Assembly (NCBI RefSeq): GCF_001659605.2
Contig: NC_035173.2
Coordinates: 16,904,618 to 16,968,617, forward strand
Source of the DNA: Manihot esculenta
Taxonomy: Eukaryota; Streptophyta; Magnoliopsida; Malpighiales; Euphorbiaceae
DNA: 64,000 bases
Direction of reading: 5' to 3'
The notes beneath the pieces are model-generated. The model did no database searches. It saw only the letters and a program-made list of their open reading frames with translations, and was not told the origin of the DNA. Shown one piece after another: positions 1-9,272 of the stretch (within the stretch, counting starts at the first letter, position 1; every line of letters begins with the position of its first letter). The translations under genes and the position numbers were made by a program.

Positions 1-2615
1 CTCATAAACGTACTAGGTGCATTTGACAAACCAAAAGGCATAACTAACCATTCATACAAACCATACTTTGTCTTAAATGCAGTTTTCCATTCATCACCAG
101 GTTTCATCCTAATCTGATGATATCCACTCATAAGATCAATTTTTGTAAAGTACCTGGCACCATGAAGCTCATCCAACATGTCATCTAGCCGAGGTATAGG
201 ATGCCTGTACTTCACTGTGATCTTGTTAACTGCTCTACAATCAACACACATTCGCCAAGTGCCATCGTTCTTTGGAACAAGCAGCACAGGAACAACACAT
301 GGACTTAAACTCTCTCTCACCAATCCCTTCTCCATAAGCTCGTCAATTTGCCTTTGCATTTCCTTTGTTTCCATTGGATTGCTTCGGTAAGCTGGTCTAT
401 TTGGAATGCTAGAACCAGGTATGAAATCTATCTGATGCTCAATCCCCCTCAACGGTGGCAATCCACTAGGTAGCTCATCTGAAAAGACATCAGTGAATTC
501 CTGCATCATAGACTTAAAACTAGAAGGCAAAGAAGAAAGGTTAATATCAGTGTCAGCAAATAAAATCTCCTTATATCTTATAAGCAACATGGGTTGCCCT
601 AAAGATATAGCACTCTTAGCCTCTCTCGCTCTCACATAAAATGTCTGTTTTGCCTTCCCCTCTTGCATCTTTTCTCTCACCAATGGGCCATTTATTGGTC
701 TTGATTCTTTTCCTGCCTCTTTACCCTCAGACTCACACTTTTCTCTCATTTTTACCACAAAACTCAAGCTCTCACTCCCCTTTGTAGCCAAGGCCGAAGC
801 CTCCCTCTCCCTCTCCAGCATCTTTATTTGATCAGCATATACCTCTTGAGGTGATAAAGGAGCGAGTATAACCTTCTGTCCTTCATAAGTAAAGGAGTAC
901 TTGTTATTGAACCCATCATGTTGCACCTTTCTATCATATTGCCACGGCCTACCCAACAACATATGGCTTGCCTGCATAGGTACCACATCACACAAGATCT
1001 CATCCTTGTACCTACCAATAGAAAATGGAATAAGCACTTGGCGTGTAACCCTAACCTCACCACAGTCATTCAACCATTGCAATCTGTATGGCTTAGGGTG
1101 TTTAATAGAAGCCAAATCCAATTTCTCCACCATATACACACTAGCCACATTTGTGCAACTACCCCCATCAATAATGAGAGTACACACTTTTCCATTAACC
1201 AAACACCTAGTGTGAAATATGTTTTCCCGTTGTTCTAGGCTTTCTTCCTTAACCTGGATATTCAAAGCACATCTAGCAACAAGTATCTCACCACGTTCAG
1301 CAAGCAACACATTATCAACAAACACATCCGAATCATCACAGTCATTATGAGCATCAATCAATTCAGTCATATTAGCATATATCTCATCATCACTATGATC
1401 AGAATCAGACACTACACCCCCATCAGCAGTTGCTATCATAACTCTTTTATTAGGACATTGAGATGCAATATGTCCTTTTCCCAAACATTTAAAACATTTT
1501 ATCTCTCTATTAGGATTAGAAGAGTTAGAAGTACCTGAATGTTCCTTGTTATTCCCTTGAGAAGGTCCTTTGATAGTGGGGACCGAATCTTTGCCCCCTT
1601 AGATTGGGCCTTTGTAATCTTTCTTTTCTCCACTTCTATAGCCTGGAAATCCACCACCACTATTTGAGGACTTGTATGTGAGTTTAAGATTATTTCTGCC
1701 CTTGTGTCGCCTTTCTATTTTCATTGCTTTATCTACCATATCCTCCATGGTATTGTATTGGTACATGTCAAGTTCTTCAACAATGTAGTGGTTAAGACCA
1801 CCTAGAAATCTGGACATCAACATTTGCTCATCCTCCTCAATATGAGCCCTAGCCATCATCATCTCCATCTCCTTGTGGTATTCTTCCACACTCTTTCCTC
1901 CTTGCACCAGTCTTGCCAACCTGTTGTACAAATCCCTATAATAGTGCGAAGGAATAAATCTTTGGCGCATCAACTCTTTCAAGTAGTCCCATGGTGGAAC
2001 TGCCCTTAAGCCCTTATTCCTCCTAGTGGATTTCAATTGATCCCACCAGAAAGAGGCATAACCCGTGAACTCAACAGCGGCAATATGAGACTTCTTCTCC
2101 TCGGTATAGTTATGACACTCAAATATTTGCTCAGTTTTTCTCTCCCATTCAATGTATTCTTCAGCATTGTTATTCCCTTTAAATTCAGGAACTTTCATCT
2201 TTATGGAGCTCAAGTCACCATCAATTGTGTTGGTTTGGTATGTCTTGGTGTCATCATCATTTCTGCCAAGTCTAGCATCTCCACCTCTATTCCACCCTAC
2301 GCCAGCTCTAGTACCTCCATGAACTTCTCCTCTCCCTCTTCCTTGTCCGACAGTATCTTCTGTATCATCAACTTCACCTCGAACTTGAGGTTCTCGGACT
2401 TGTGGTCTATCAGGGTTAAGAATTCGATGGGCCATTCTTGTAGAAGTGGAAGCCTGTGAGACTTTCAAACTCTCCATACTTACGGTCATCCTCTCAAGAG
2501 CCCTACTGAGTCTTTGTAACTCACCACTGACTGATTTCTTAAAGATCTCATAATTGTTACCCATGTCCGATTCACTTTCACCAGTACTATCCACCACATT
2601 CTTGTCTTTACTCAT
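1..2615 (-). pseudogene. Ty3/gypsy gag-pol (first element), runs off the window
   Basis: Structural and enzymatic polyprotein of an LTR retrotransposon, read on the minus strand from an ATG at 2615. The first 338 codons are gag: a coiled, charged N-terminus, then a retrotransposon gag core (FWWDQL near 2040, RQRFIPSHYYRDLYNRL near 1940). An in-frame TAG at 1599-1601 ends this ORF, but the same frame continues with a CCHC zinc knuckle (CFKCLGKGHIASQC, near 1460-1505), an aspartic protease region containing IIDGGS (near 1170) and the first reverse transcriptase motifs (YFTKIDLMSGYHQI near 110-150, VMPFGLSNAP near 10-50). The polyprotein leaves the window at position 1. It is a different family from the elements after 31 kb. 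The zinc knuckle and protease style resemble CRM/Reina-type chromoviruses, but the integrase and chromodomain are not visible, so the clade is uncertain. The single stop codon suggests recent decay. Confidence 0.85.
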
Positions 2616-3565
2616 CCTACCTTAAATCAACAAAGAACAAAGAGAACTAGCAAATATTGTGTTAGAAAGGAAAGCACTCAAGTGTTTGCACACTTACCAC
2701 TCTTTTGCTGATTCTTCAATTGCACTTCAGAAAATAAGGTCAACCAACTAACCACAAGGTGCGTTTAGTGAAACAAAGAAGAAAACCTAAAGAAAGAAGG
2801 AAGCGCGCAAAAACTAGAAAGAAGACACTGACAAGTTGGAAAGTAACACACAAACTAGGTGTTGTGCTACTTGAAAAATATCACCTAGAGTATAGACACA
2901 AGCAAACAATACTCCAGCAATGTCAAGGAAGTAAAAGCAAGTTTAAACCAAAATGAAACTTTGAATTCAAATAAAAACGAATCTGGACAAAAGTTTGAAT
3001 TTAATTCGCTTCAACGCAAATTAAATACGGATCTATTTAAATCTACCCAAAAAGGCAAGTATCAAAACCCCACAAATAGGCTAAAAAAAAAAAATATCTC
3101 ACTCAGTGCAGCATCATGGACGAAAATGAGCATTAAAAGATGGATTTGACACCAAATCGATTTAGATGCAGTTGCCTTAAATGTGCACCTTAAGAAATAG
3201 GCAGGTTTGTTTTGTCTCCTAATCCGGATTCAACGCAATTCAAAATTCAAAATTGATTTCCATAAACTACAGCAATCAATTGAGATAGGCAAGGAAATAT
3301 GGATGAAAAAGGAAGCATATCACAATTTCAGCCAGATCAAGATAAATATGGCAAAGGCGATTTTTTTTTTGTTTTTTTTTTCGTTTTTTTTTTTTTTTTG
3401 GATTTCGAAATTTTTTTTTTCCCAAAAGAGATTATGTGATAATTTATCAAGAAGATGCAGTCATGGATACAGAAGCTTTCAATGAAATCAACAAGAAAGA
3501 CAAGGAAAACTCAAAAAAAAAAAAAACTCTAGATCCTGAGATAAATAAGAATTTACCTCACTTTG
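2616..3565 (-). other. Untranslated leader of the first gypsy element
   Basis: About 950 bases between the primer binding site and the gag start codon on the minus strand. No coding potential is seen. It contains a long T/A-rich low-complexity stretch at 3359-3422 and a short A run near 3513-3526. Confidence 0.6.
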
Positions 3566-3577
3566 GCTCTGATACCA
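3566..3577 (-). other. Primer binding site (tRNA-iMet type)
   Basis: Minus-strand TGGTATCAGAGC, the usual complement of the 3' end of initiator tRNA-Met, two bases inside the LTR edge. It primes minus-strand DNA synthesis of the first gypsy element. Confidence 0.85.
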
Positions 3578-3579
3578 AC

Positions 3580-4140
3580 TGACGCGGAACCCTAAGGCAC
3601 AAGCCTCAAACCCACACGCACAAGTAGATACGGAATCCAAAGATCTGATAAACTCACCTCCTATGGCACCCCAAACTTAGAGAAGCTGAAACACCAATGA
3701 TCGAAGGATTTAGATGAGAATCTGACAAACGCCACAACGAATAGTTGATAAGTTAGCCAAGATTCCTGGTGCAATTGATGAAAGCAAATCTTCACTCTCA
3801 CTCAAAGCAAGACACGCCAAAGGCATGAAAGAAATTCTAAAAAGTTTGATTAAAAGCTCCCTCTTACAATTGTTTCTTATCCTTATATAGTAAGGAGAAA
3901 AACAAATAAAACCCTAAACACTCTTCTTGGGCCTGACTTAAACACCTAAGGCCCAAGCCCAATCACACACTAAAATAACGCATAAGTATTAAAACATAAG
4001 CCCAAAACATGACCCAACACTCTAAAACTTAAAAGATAAAATATGGACAGAATACAAGCCCAAACAAAGCTAAAATAAAACAAGTGTTAAATCATAAAAA
4101 TATAGCAAGCCCATCATATCAATGTTGAATAAATTAGACA
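3580..4140 (-). repeat. LTR of the first gypsy element
   Basis: On the minus strand the LTR ends in CGCGTCA next to the primer site, so one edge at 3580 is firm. The other edge is set at the TGTCTAAT near 4140; an alternative start is TGATATGATGGG at 4121. A minus-strand TATA-like CTATATAAGG near 3885-3894 could be the promoter. The length is about 540-560 bp. A gypsy polyprotein tail lies immediately upstream, so the same LTR looks like the 3' LTR of one copy and the 5' LTR of the next. Confidence 0.65.
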
Positions 4141-4376
4141 GCGCTATCTCCATTACACACCTTAAGCAAGGTGAGTAGCTTAGGTGTGTCTTCAAGCTTC
4201 ACGAGACATTTGCCAAAGGCAAGCTCAGTCAATTCTTGTGTTACTTGTTCTTGAATGTGTAAGTTCATAGCTGCTTCAAGCTTCTTAGCTTTGCTCCTTG
4301 TCACTGGTCCACTAGGGAGCACCAATGGATCCTTGCTTCCTTGATTCTTATGTGATTGGGTTTGCTGGTTCGTATC
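4134..4376 (-). pseudogene. C-terminal tail of a gypsy polyprotein
   Basis: The minus-strand reading frame contains GPVTRSKAKKLEAAMNLHIQ, the basic tail commonly found after the integrase in plant Ty3/gypsy polyproteins, and ends with a stop at the LTR border. The integrase and the rest of pol are missing upstream. In their place is a palindromic tandem repeat and then VPS53 exon sequence. It is therefore a truncated 3' remnant. Its relation to the gag at 1599-2615 (same copy lineage or a tandem copy sharing the LTR) is inferred from position only. Confidence 0.55.
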
Positions 4377-4590
4377 AGCACCTGCTGGTGCACTTGGCAA
4401 GTGCACCAGCAGGTGCAATTTGAAGTGCACCTGCTGGTGCACTTGGCAAGTGCACCAGCAAGTGCAATTTGAAGTGCACCTGCTGGTGCACTTTGAAGTG
4501 CACCTGCTGGTGCACTTTGAAGTGCACCTGCTGGTGCACTTGTCAAGTGCACCAGCAGGTGCAATGCCAAGTGCACCTGCTGGTGCTCCT
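4377..4590. repeat. Palindromic tandem repeat (GCACCTGCTGGTGC units)
   Basis: About ten copies of GCACCTGCTGGTGC or its reverse GCACCAGCAGGTGC, separated by short linkers such as AAGTGCAC, CTTTGAA or TTGGCAA. The units occur in both orientations, so the block can fold into many alternative hairpins. It sits exactly between the broken VPS53 exon and the gypsy polyprotein tail. It stays open in several frames and produces overlapping low-complexity ORFs on both strands; I do not regard those as genes. Confidence 0.9.
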
Positions 4591-5550
4591 GGTACTGATA
4601 AATCTTTACTTTCATCCTTCTCCTGCTAGCACAAATAAAAAATGGCAATTCGACTCAAATCATATATCAATTAGGAAAAAATTTTATCACTCTGTAAGGA
4701 AGACTAATATACATACTTCAGGCTCTCCTTGATTAGCTGCAAGCTTTTTTTCGTACTTTTTGCGAATATCTGATACAGTTTGACTATTACTGTCCCTGCC
4801 AATTTCTTCTATCTCATTCCCAATCTCTCTACTAGTAGAACGGCCTCCAAATATTTCTGCTAATTCATCCTCAAATTCTAAAGTTCGTTGTAGTGCCTGG
4901 ACATAATTTTTGAAACAAAAGTAGCATTAGCACTTAGCAGATGCAAAACTAGCATCCTGAAATCAAAGAATTCTTGAGACAGGAATATTGATCATACTGT
5001 GCAGTGACATCTCATTAACATCACCAAAGAAAGGTAGAGGATAGGTACTCCAATTTTAATTGCTTGAAGCTAAGTCAGACAAGTAATAGCTAGCAAATAC
5101 TCAGAAAAAAAAAATTTCCAGAACCCCAAGACAAGTGCTGGGAAAACTCCTTCAAGGGAATCCCCTAATAGTAATTTGCACTAAGCAGAACAGAATCCAA
5201 TTTATTTAGGATGCAAGAAAAACAAATTATCAGACAGACAAGACGGCAAAGGTTAAAGTGGGGCAAAGATTTTATTTTAATGTTATTTAATCTAATTCAA
5301 AGATCAGTATAATGGTCAAACAGATGAAGTTTCAACACATTAGACAGTAGATGTGCCAATATGTTCAAAATAGTTTAAGATATACAACTTATTGCAGGTT
5401 TTACTGCTAAAGTAGAAAGGAAAGAATAGAATGGTTAAAAATATTAAATAATAAAACTCATAATATAGGTTTTCCAGAGTCTTTACCAGCAACAAAGTTC
5501 CAACATCTGGCTTCTCTTTGAGATTTTCGAGTATTCCCTCTAGTTGTTTC
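4585..5550 (-). pseudogene. VPS53: VPS53 gene fragment, three exons, truncated
   Basis: VPS53 is a subunit of the GARP tethering complex, which receives endosome-derived vesicles at the trans-Golgi. Three minus-strand exons with proper splice sites are visible: 5487-5550 (KQLEGILENLKEKPDVGTLLL, acceptor TTTTCAG, donor GTAAAG), 4717-4896 (60 codons starting ALQRTLEFEDELAEIFGG and ending KKLAANQGEPE, donor GTATGT) and 4585-4622 (EKDESKDLSVPGA). Joined, they match in order a conserved internal stretch of plant VPS53 as I recall it. The third exon stops where the family normally continues with a conserved GFNFRG-type segment; here the palindromic repeat begins. No upstream exon was found before the CACTA end at 6781, so the gene is broken on both sides. 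The reading frames of the exons are clean, so the break may be recent or the fragment may be a recent duplicate. Confidence 0.75.
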
Positions 5551-6235
5551 CTGAAAAGACAGACCATGTGAAACCTTTTACAGCAGGTACCACAACCACC
5601 TATAGAAATTATGCTATTCATGGTCCTTCCAAAATTAATTTCTCAGATTCTGACATGGTGGTGTAAACCTTTTTAGCCTTATTTTTCCTTTTAATATCTC
5701 AACCAGAGAATGGATATAGTATTTTCAGTTTAATATTACAGTAATATGTACAAGTCTAGCGGATGTGTTTAATTGGTCAACGACCTGGATATGACAAGCC
5801 TAATATTACAAGTCTATTAGATGTGTTTAAGTTGGTACGCAACCTGGATTTAATGAACCTAAGGAGTAAAATCCAACATTATCCCAAACTATTATAAGCA
5901 TGCTGCATCAAATAGAGTCTGAACAGATTTATATTTAACTTCCCTATACAAGTTTAGATATGTCATCCAACTCCAAATTATCTTATTTCCATCTGGTCAA
6001 AACTAAAACACAGGAAGGGCTCACTAATCAAATGAATAGCATGGCACAGTACAAGTACCCACTTTAACTTCAGTAACTTGTCATAACCCAGTCTACAGGC
6101 ATTTAACATGGTTCATATGTTCTGTTGCTTTTCATTTCTCTAGTTTTCTAAAATAAAATGTATAACCTGAGTCACACTGTTCAAGTTATTCAATCATGCA
6201 AGTAGTTCCTAGATTTCAAAAGAAATATGCAACCT
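5551..6235. other. Non-coding, probably VPS53 intron remnant
   Basis: AT-rich sequence upstream (minus-strand sense) of the first visible VPS53 exon. I see no exon, RNA gene or repeat in it. Confidence 0.4.
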
Positions 6236-6781
6236 ACCAGTGGAGTGGGAAATTTGAAATAGATGGCGGCGAACCTTTGATGGCGGCGGACGTTGGATGC
6301 CTGCGGCAGTGAACGAGCGTTCCGTTGGACGCAAGTTTAGATTTCAATGAGCACGTGGACAGTGATGCCGAGAAAGGGCGCACTTGTCGACGGTGGATGG
6401 CGACGAACCGTTGATGGCGCAGGACGATGGATGACGGCGACAGTGAACGACCGAGAAGAAGTTGGAGGGAAGTTCAGATTTCAGAGTGATTTTGATTTTG
6501 ATTTTACAAGCAAAGGATTTAGGAATTTCATTTAGGTTTTGTATTTGGCTCCAAAAATTCACTTACGGATTTCTAACGAGAAAAGGGTCTGTTAATATTT
6601 CACTAACGGATTTCTAACGGATGGTTCCATCCGTTGATAGACAATACGATTAAAATTATCCGTTAGAGTTAACCGTCAGTATCACTAACGGACTTCAATC
6701 CGTTGGTGAATCCGTTAGTATCACTAACGGACTTCAATCCGCTGGTGAAGTCCGCTAGTGATCCGTTGGATTCTTGTAGTG
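6236..6781 (-). mobile_element. CACTA (En/Spm-type) transposon end
   Basis: The minus strand starting at 6781 reads CACTACAAGAATCC, the typical CACTA terminal inverted repeat. It is followed by many short subterminal repeats built on AACGGAT/ATCCGTT (about ten between 6590 and 6775), also typical of this superfamily. A GC-richer stretch with repeated GATGG/GGCG motifs (6260-6470) lies further in. No matching opposite terminus was found nearby, so only one end is supported. The inner limit at 6236 is a guess. The element may be a deletion relic, or its other end may lie beyond the gypsy block. Confidence 0.65.
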
Positions 6782-7322
6782 ATTGAGAATCGGTTATAAA
6801 ATAAACTTCAAAATAAGGAATAAATTAAATAAGTTATGCATTATATATTTATTTATAACTGAATATATACTTATTCCCTTGTGATTAATTCATTAAATAT
6901 CTGAACTAAAATGATAATTCACATGAATTTATATAAACTATAACAATTAAATAAAAATTAGTCATCTCTTTCCCGGCTAGCACAGTTCATCTTGAAGCGG
7001 ATTCAATGGAGGTTTTAGAAGCAACCAATGACAAGATTCAATGGAGGTTTTTGATAATTTGTAATAATATGATTAATTTATATTTAATTATTATTATTAT
7101 TATAAATTTAATTGTTTAATAGATTATAATTTTAATTTAAGTATTTAATGGGTTAATTTCAAATTGTATAAGAGTGTAAACATGTATTTTATCATTTATT
7201 TATCTCTTATAATTTAATAAATAAGAGATTTACATTTAGTCATATTATAATTGAATATCATATAAAATTTTTAAAAAAAGTAATAAAAATATTAAAAATA
7301 AAAATCTAATTAAATCATTTTT
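6782..7322. other. AT-rich intergenic DNA
   Basis: No gene seen. A short duplicated phrase, GATTCAATGGAGGTTTT, occurs near 6999 and 7034. Confidence 0.5.
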
Positions 7323-7553
7323 AATAAACTAATAGCTAAAAACCCGATCCCACATGGCCCTAAGCATATTCAAGTGAAGTATTTTGCAATTAGACAAGTA
7401 GAAAAAGAAGGAAAAATCTAACTTGTCCATTGCAGATCTACTGATTAATTGGTGGATATTTTAACAAAATCTTTGAAAAAAACAAAATTTAAAAAATTAA
7501 GAGAGAAAATTGGTGTTGTCAAGAAAATTATTAAAGAGAGTGTTGAAGAATAA
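7323..7553 (+). pseudogene. Ty1/copia RNase H C-terminus relic
   Basis: The plus-strand frame reads KNPIPHGPKHIQVKYFAIRQ and then LVDILTKSLKKTKF. This is the conserved end of Ty1/copia polyproteins, where RNase H finishes with KHI.IKYHFIR and the ADILTK.L motif. Two in-frame stops (TAA near 7419 and 7443) and substitutions at normally conserved positions show it is dead. It ends at a TAA at 7551. The AT-rich sequence just downstream (7560-7800) could be the remains of its LTR, but no second copy is available to define the edges. Confidence 0.7.
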
Positions 7554-7899
7554 TAATTTTTCATTTATTTTAATTTATTTTTTAATCTTTTTATACCATT
7601 AAGTAATGAATTATTATGGAAAGATTATGTAGTCACCTTAAATTGGGTTATATATCTTTTGAGTTTACAAGTTATTTATAATAGTATTTATTTTGGTATT
7701 TGAAGTGTCATTTTTGTATATAAAAAAATTTCAAATTTTAATGAAAAGTAATAGATATTATTTGAATTTTCTTCTCTAATACTTCTATTCTGTTCAATAA
7801 GCTTATTTTATTTTATAATTCTGTTTTGGAGCGTTCTAATTCTAAAAATACCCATTCGAGTAGAGTATACTGTATTCCATTAATCAAGATTTTGCACAC

Positions 7900-8530
7900 T
7901 GTCAGTGGGCTCTTAAGCATTCACGTGATAATTAGAGTTTTGCTGTTGGCTTGAAAAGATAGATATTATGGGACGAGAACGTGAAATCAATAGCGAGCGC
8001 GTTTGGATCTCCTTTGGGTTTTTGTCCAAATTCAGATAATGTTGCATTCTTTACGGACTGGTTTTCTAACTTAATGGAGTTGTATGGGAATGATAGTGAT
8101 ATATTGAGGATGGTAAGCCTTATTTGCTGGTACATTCCCCGATCCTCTTGTTTCTACCAGTAAGGGTCAGAGTGCTTTTAGGGAACTGCGACAAATAGTT
8201 TTTGTCATTCCATAAACTCACTCTACGGGGTCTTTTCATCTGCTATCCTTTATAGGTAGTTTTGCAGGCTTGGTGGGAAATCCTTTAGGCTTTGTGATTG
8301 AAAACGACTGCCAGTACATGTGGAGTTGATTTCTAGGGAGGTAAAGGCTTTCGTTCATGATATCAAGGTACTCGAATTTCTATAGCCTGCTCTTCAGGAG
8401 AAGCAAATTGCTGTGTTGATTGGTTAGCTAAATCAAATTGTTGTGATTAATTCCCAACCGCAGTTGCTTCGTTTGTTATTTGTGGACATAATAGTTGCTT
8501 GAGCATCATCTTTGATAAAAATAAATAAGG
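7900..8530 (+). pseudogene. LINE-type non-LTR retrotransposon 3' relic
   Basis: A 60-codon open stretch at 7981-8163 resembles the region after the reverse transcriptase of plant LINE or RVT_3 proteins (FFTDWFSNLMELYG, then ILRMVSLICW). A later piece near 8400-8440 reads CVDWLAKSN, like the VADWLAK end of an RNase H-like domain. Many frame changes separate the two. The relic ends near an A-rich TAAAAATAAATAA stretch (8515-8528), as LINE tails do. The identification rests on short motifs and is tentative. Confidence 0.4.
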
Positions 8531-9187
8531 GGAAGAGATCTTTAATAGAAGGATTTTGTGCTCAAGAGAATGCAAAGAAGAAAAGTGAGTTAATCAATAA
8601 GGGCATTTTAGACCTTTTATAGTCCTCTAATAGAATAAATGAATAAAATTGGCTAAATGAATTATATGATAAAACAGAAAAGTTGATCAACTTTTAACTC
8701 AAAATGCATAATATTAATATCCAGAGAAAATTGTTAATATTTTTTAAAAAATATATTTATTAAAATTTAAAATTGAATTTTTTTTTGGAAAAATATAAAT
8801 TAAATTAATTTTGATGAAACAGGATCAATATTTTTAACATAATTAATTTTAAGAATACAACTTATAGGCATAATTATGTCTTAAGATTATATTCATTAAT
8901 TAAATTAAAAAAAAGATTGAAATGTGTATTTATAAATTTTGTTGAATTTTAAAATATAAATTATTTTAAAAATGAAAACAAAACTAATCCAACATATAGT
9001 ATAATTTTTTTTAAAAAAAAAAATATCACTGAAACTAAATCTAAAACTAAATTTAATGATAAATTTAAACAATAAACCAATTTATAACAGCATTAGATCT
9101 TAAAAATAAAATCATTTATAAATTTAAGGATAATATAAGTATAGCTCAAAATATATATATATATATATAACGAAAGAAAGAAATGAG
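8531..9187. other. AT-rich intergenic DNA
   Basis: Strongly AT-rich, with a short AT dinucleotide run near 9151-9169. No gene seen. Confidence 0.5.
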
Positions 9188-9192
9188 AAAAA
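9188..9192 (-). terminator. RNA polymerase III terminator of tRNA-His
   Basis: Run of five T on the minus strand, 8 bases past the tRNA 3' end, as expected for polymerase III termination. Confidence 0.7.
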
Positions 9193-9200
9193 TAAATTTG

Positions 9201-9272
9201 TGTGGCTGCTGGGATTCGAGCCCAGGTCTCCACGGCCACAACGTGGAATCCTCACCACTAAACTACAGCCAC
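9201..9272 (-). tRNA. trnH-GTG: tRNA-His (anticodon GTG), nuclear cytosolic type
   Basis: A 72-base minus-strand cloverleaf with no intron. The acceptor stem GTGGCTG pairs with CAGCCAC, followed by discriminator A. The D arm lies in TAGTTTAGTGGTGAGGA, which also holds the polymerase III A box. The anticodon loop TTGTGGC carries GTG. The T arm contains GGGCTCGAATCCC (the B box region, slightly modified from GGTTCGAATCC). It matches the plant cytosolic tRNA-His rather than the plastid trnH. It stands alone in AT-rich DNA. Confidence 0.95.

Noticed and set aside
2759..3149. Two Lys-rich plus-strand ORFs in the leader of the first gypsy element
   Set aside because: A-rich untranslated leader; opposite strand to the element and without motifs.
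4377..4590. Possible CRISPR-like repeat-spacer array
   Set aside because: The spacers are themselves repetitive and short, the units appear in both orientations, and the context is a plant nuclear genome.
4301..4732. Overlapping ORFs on both strands rich in Cys-Thr-Trp or Ala-Pro-Ala-Gly repeats
   Set aside because: They are translations of the palindromic tandem repeat, open in several frames on both strands, with no independent coding evidence.
9201..9272. Plastid-derived trnH insertion
   Set aside because: The acceptor stem GTGGCTG and overall sequence fit the cytosolic plant tRNA-His, not the plastid trnH.
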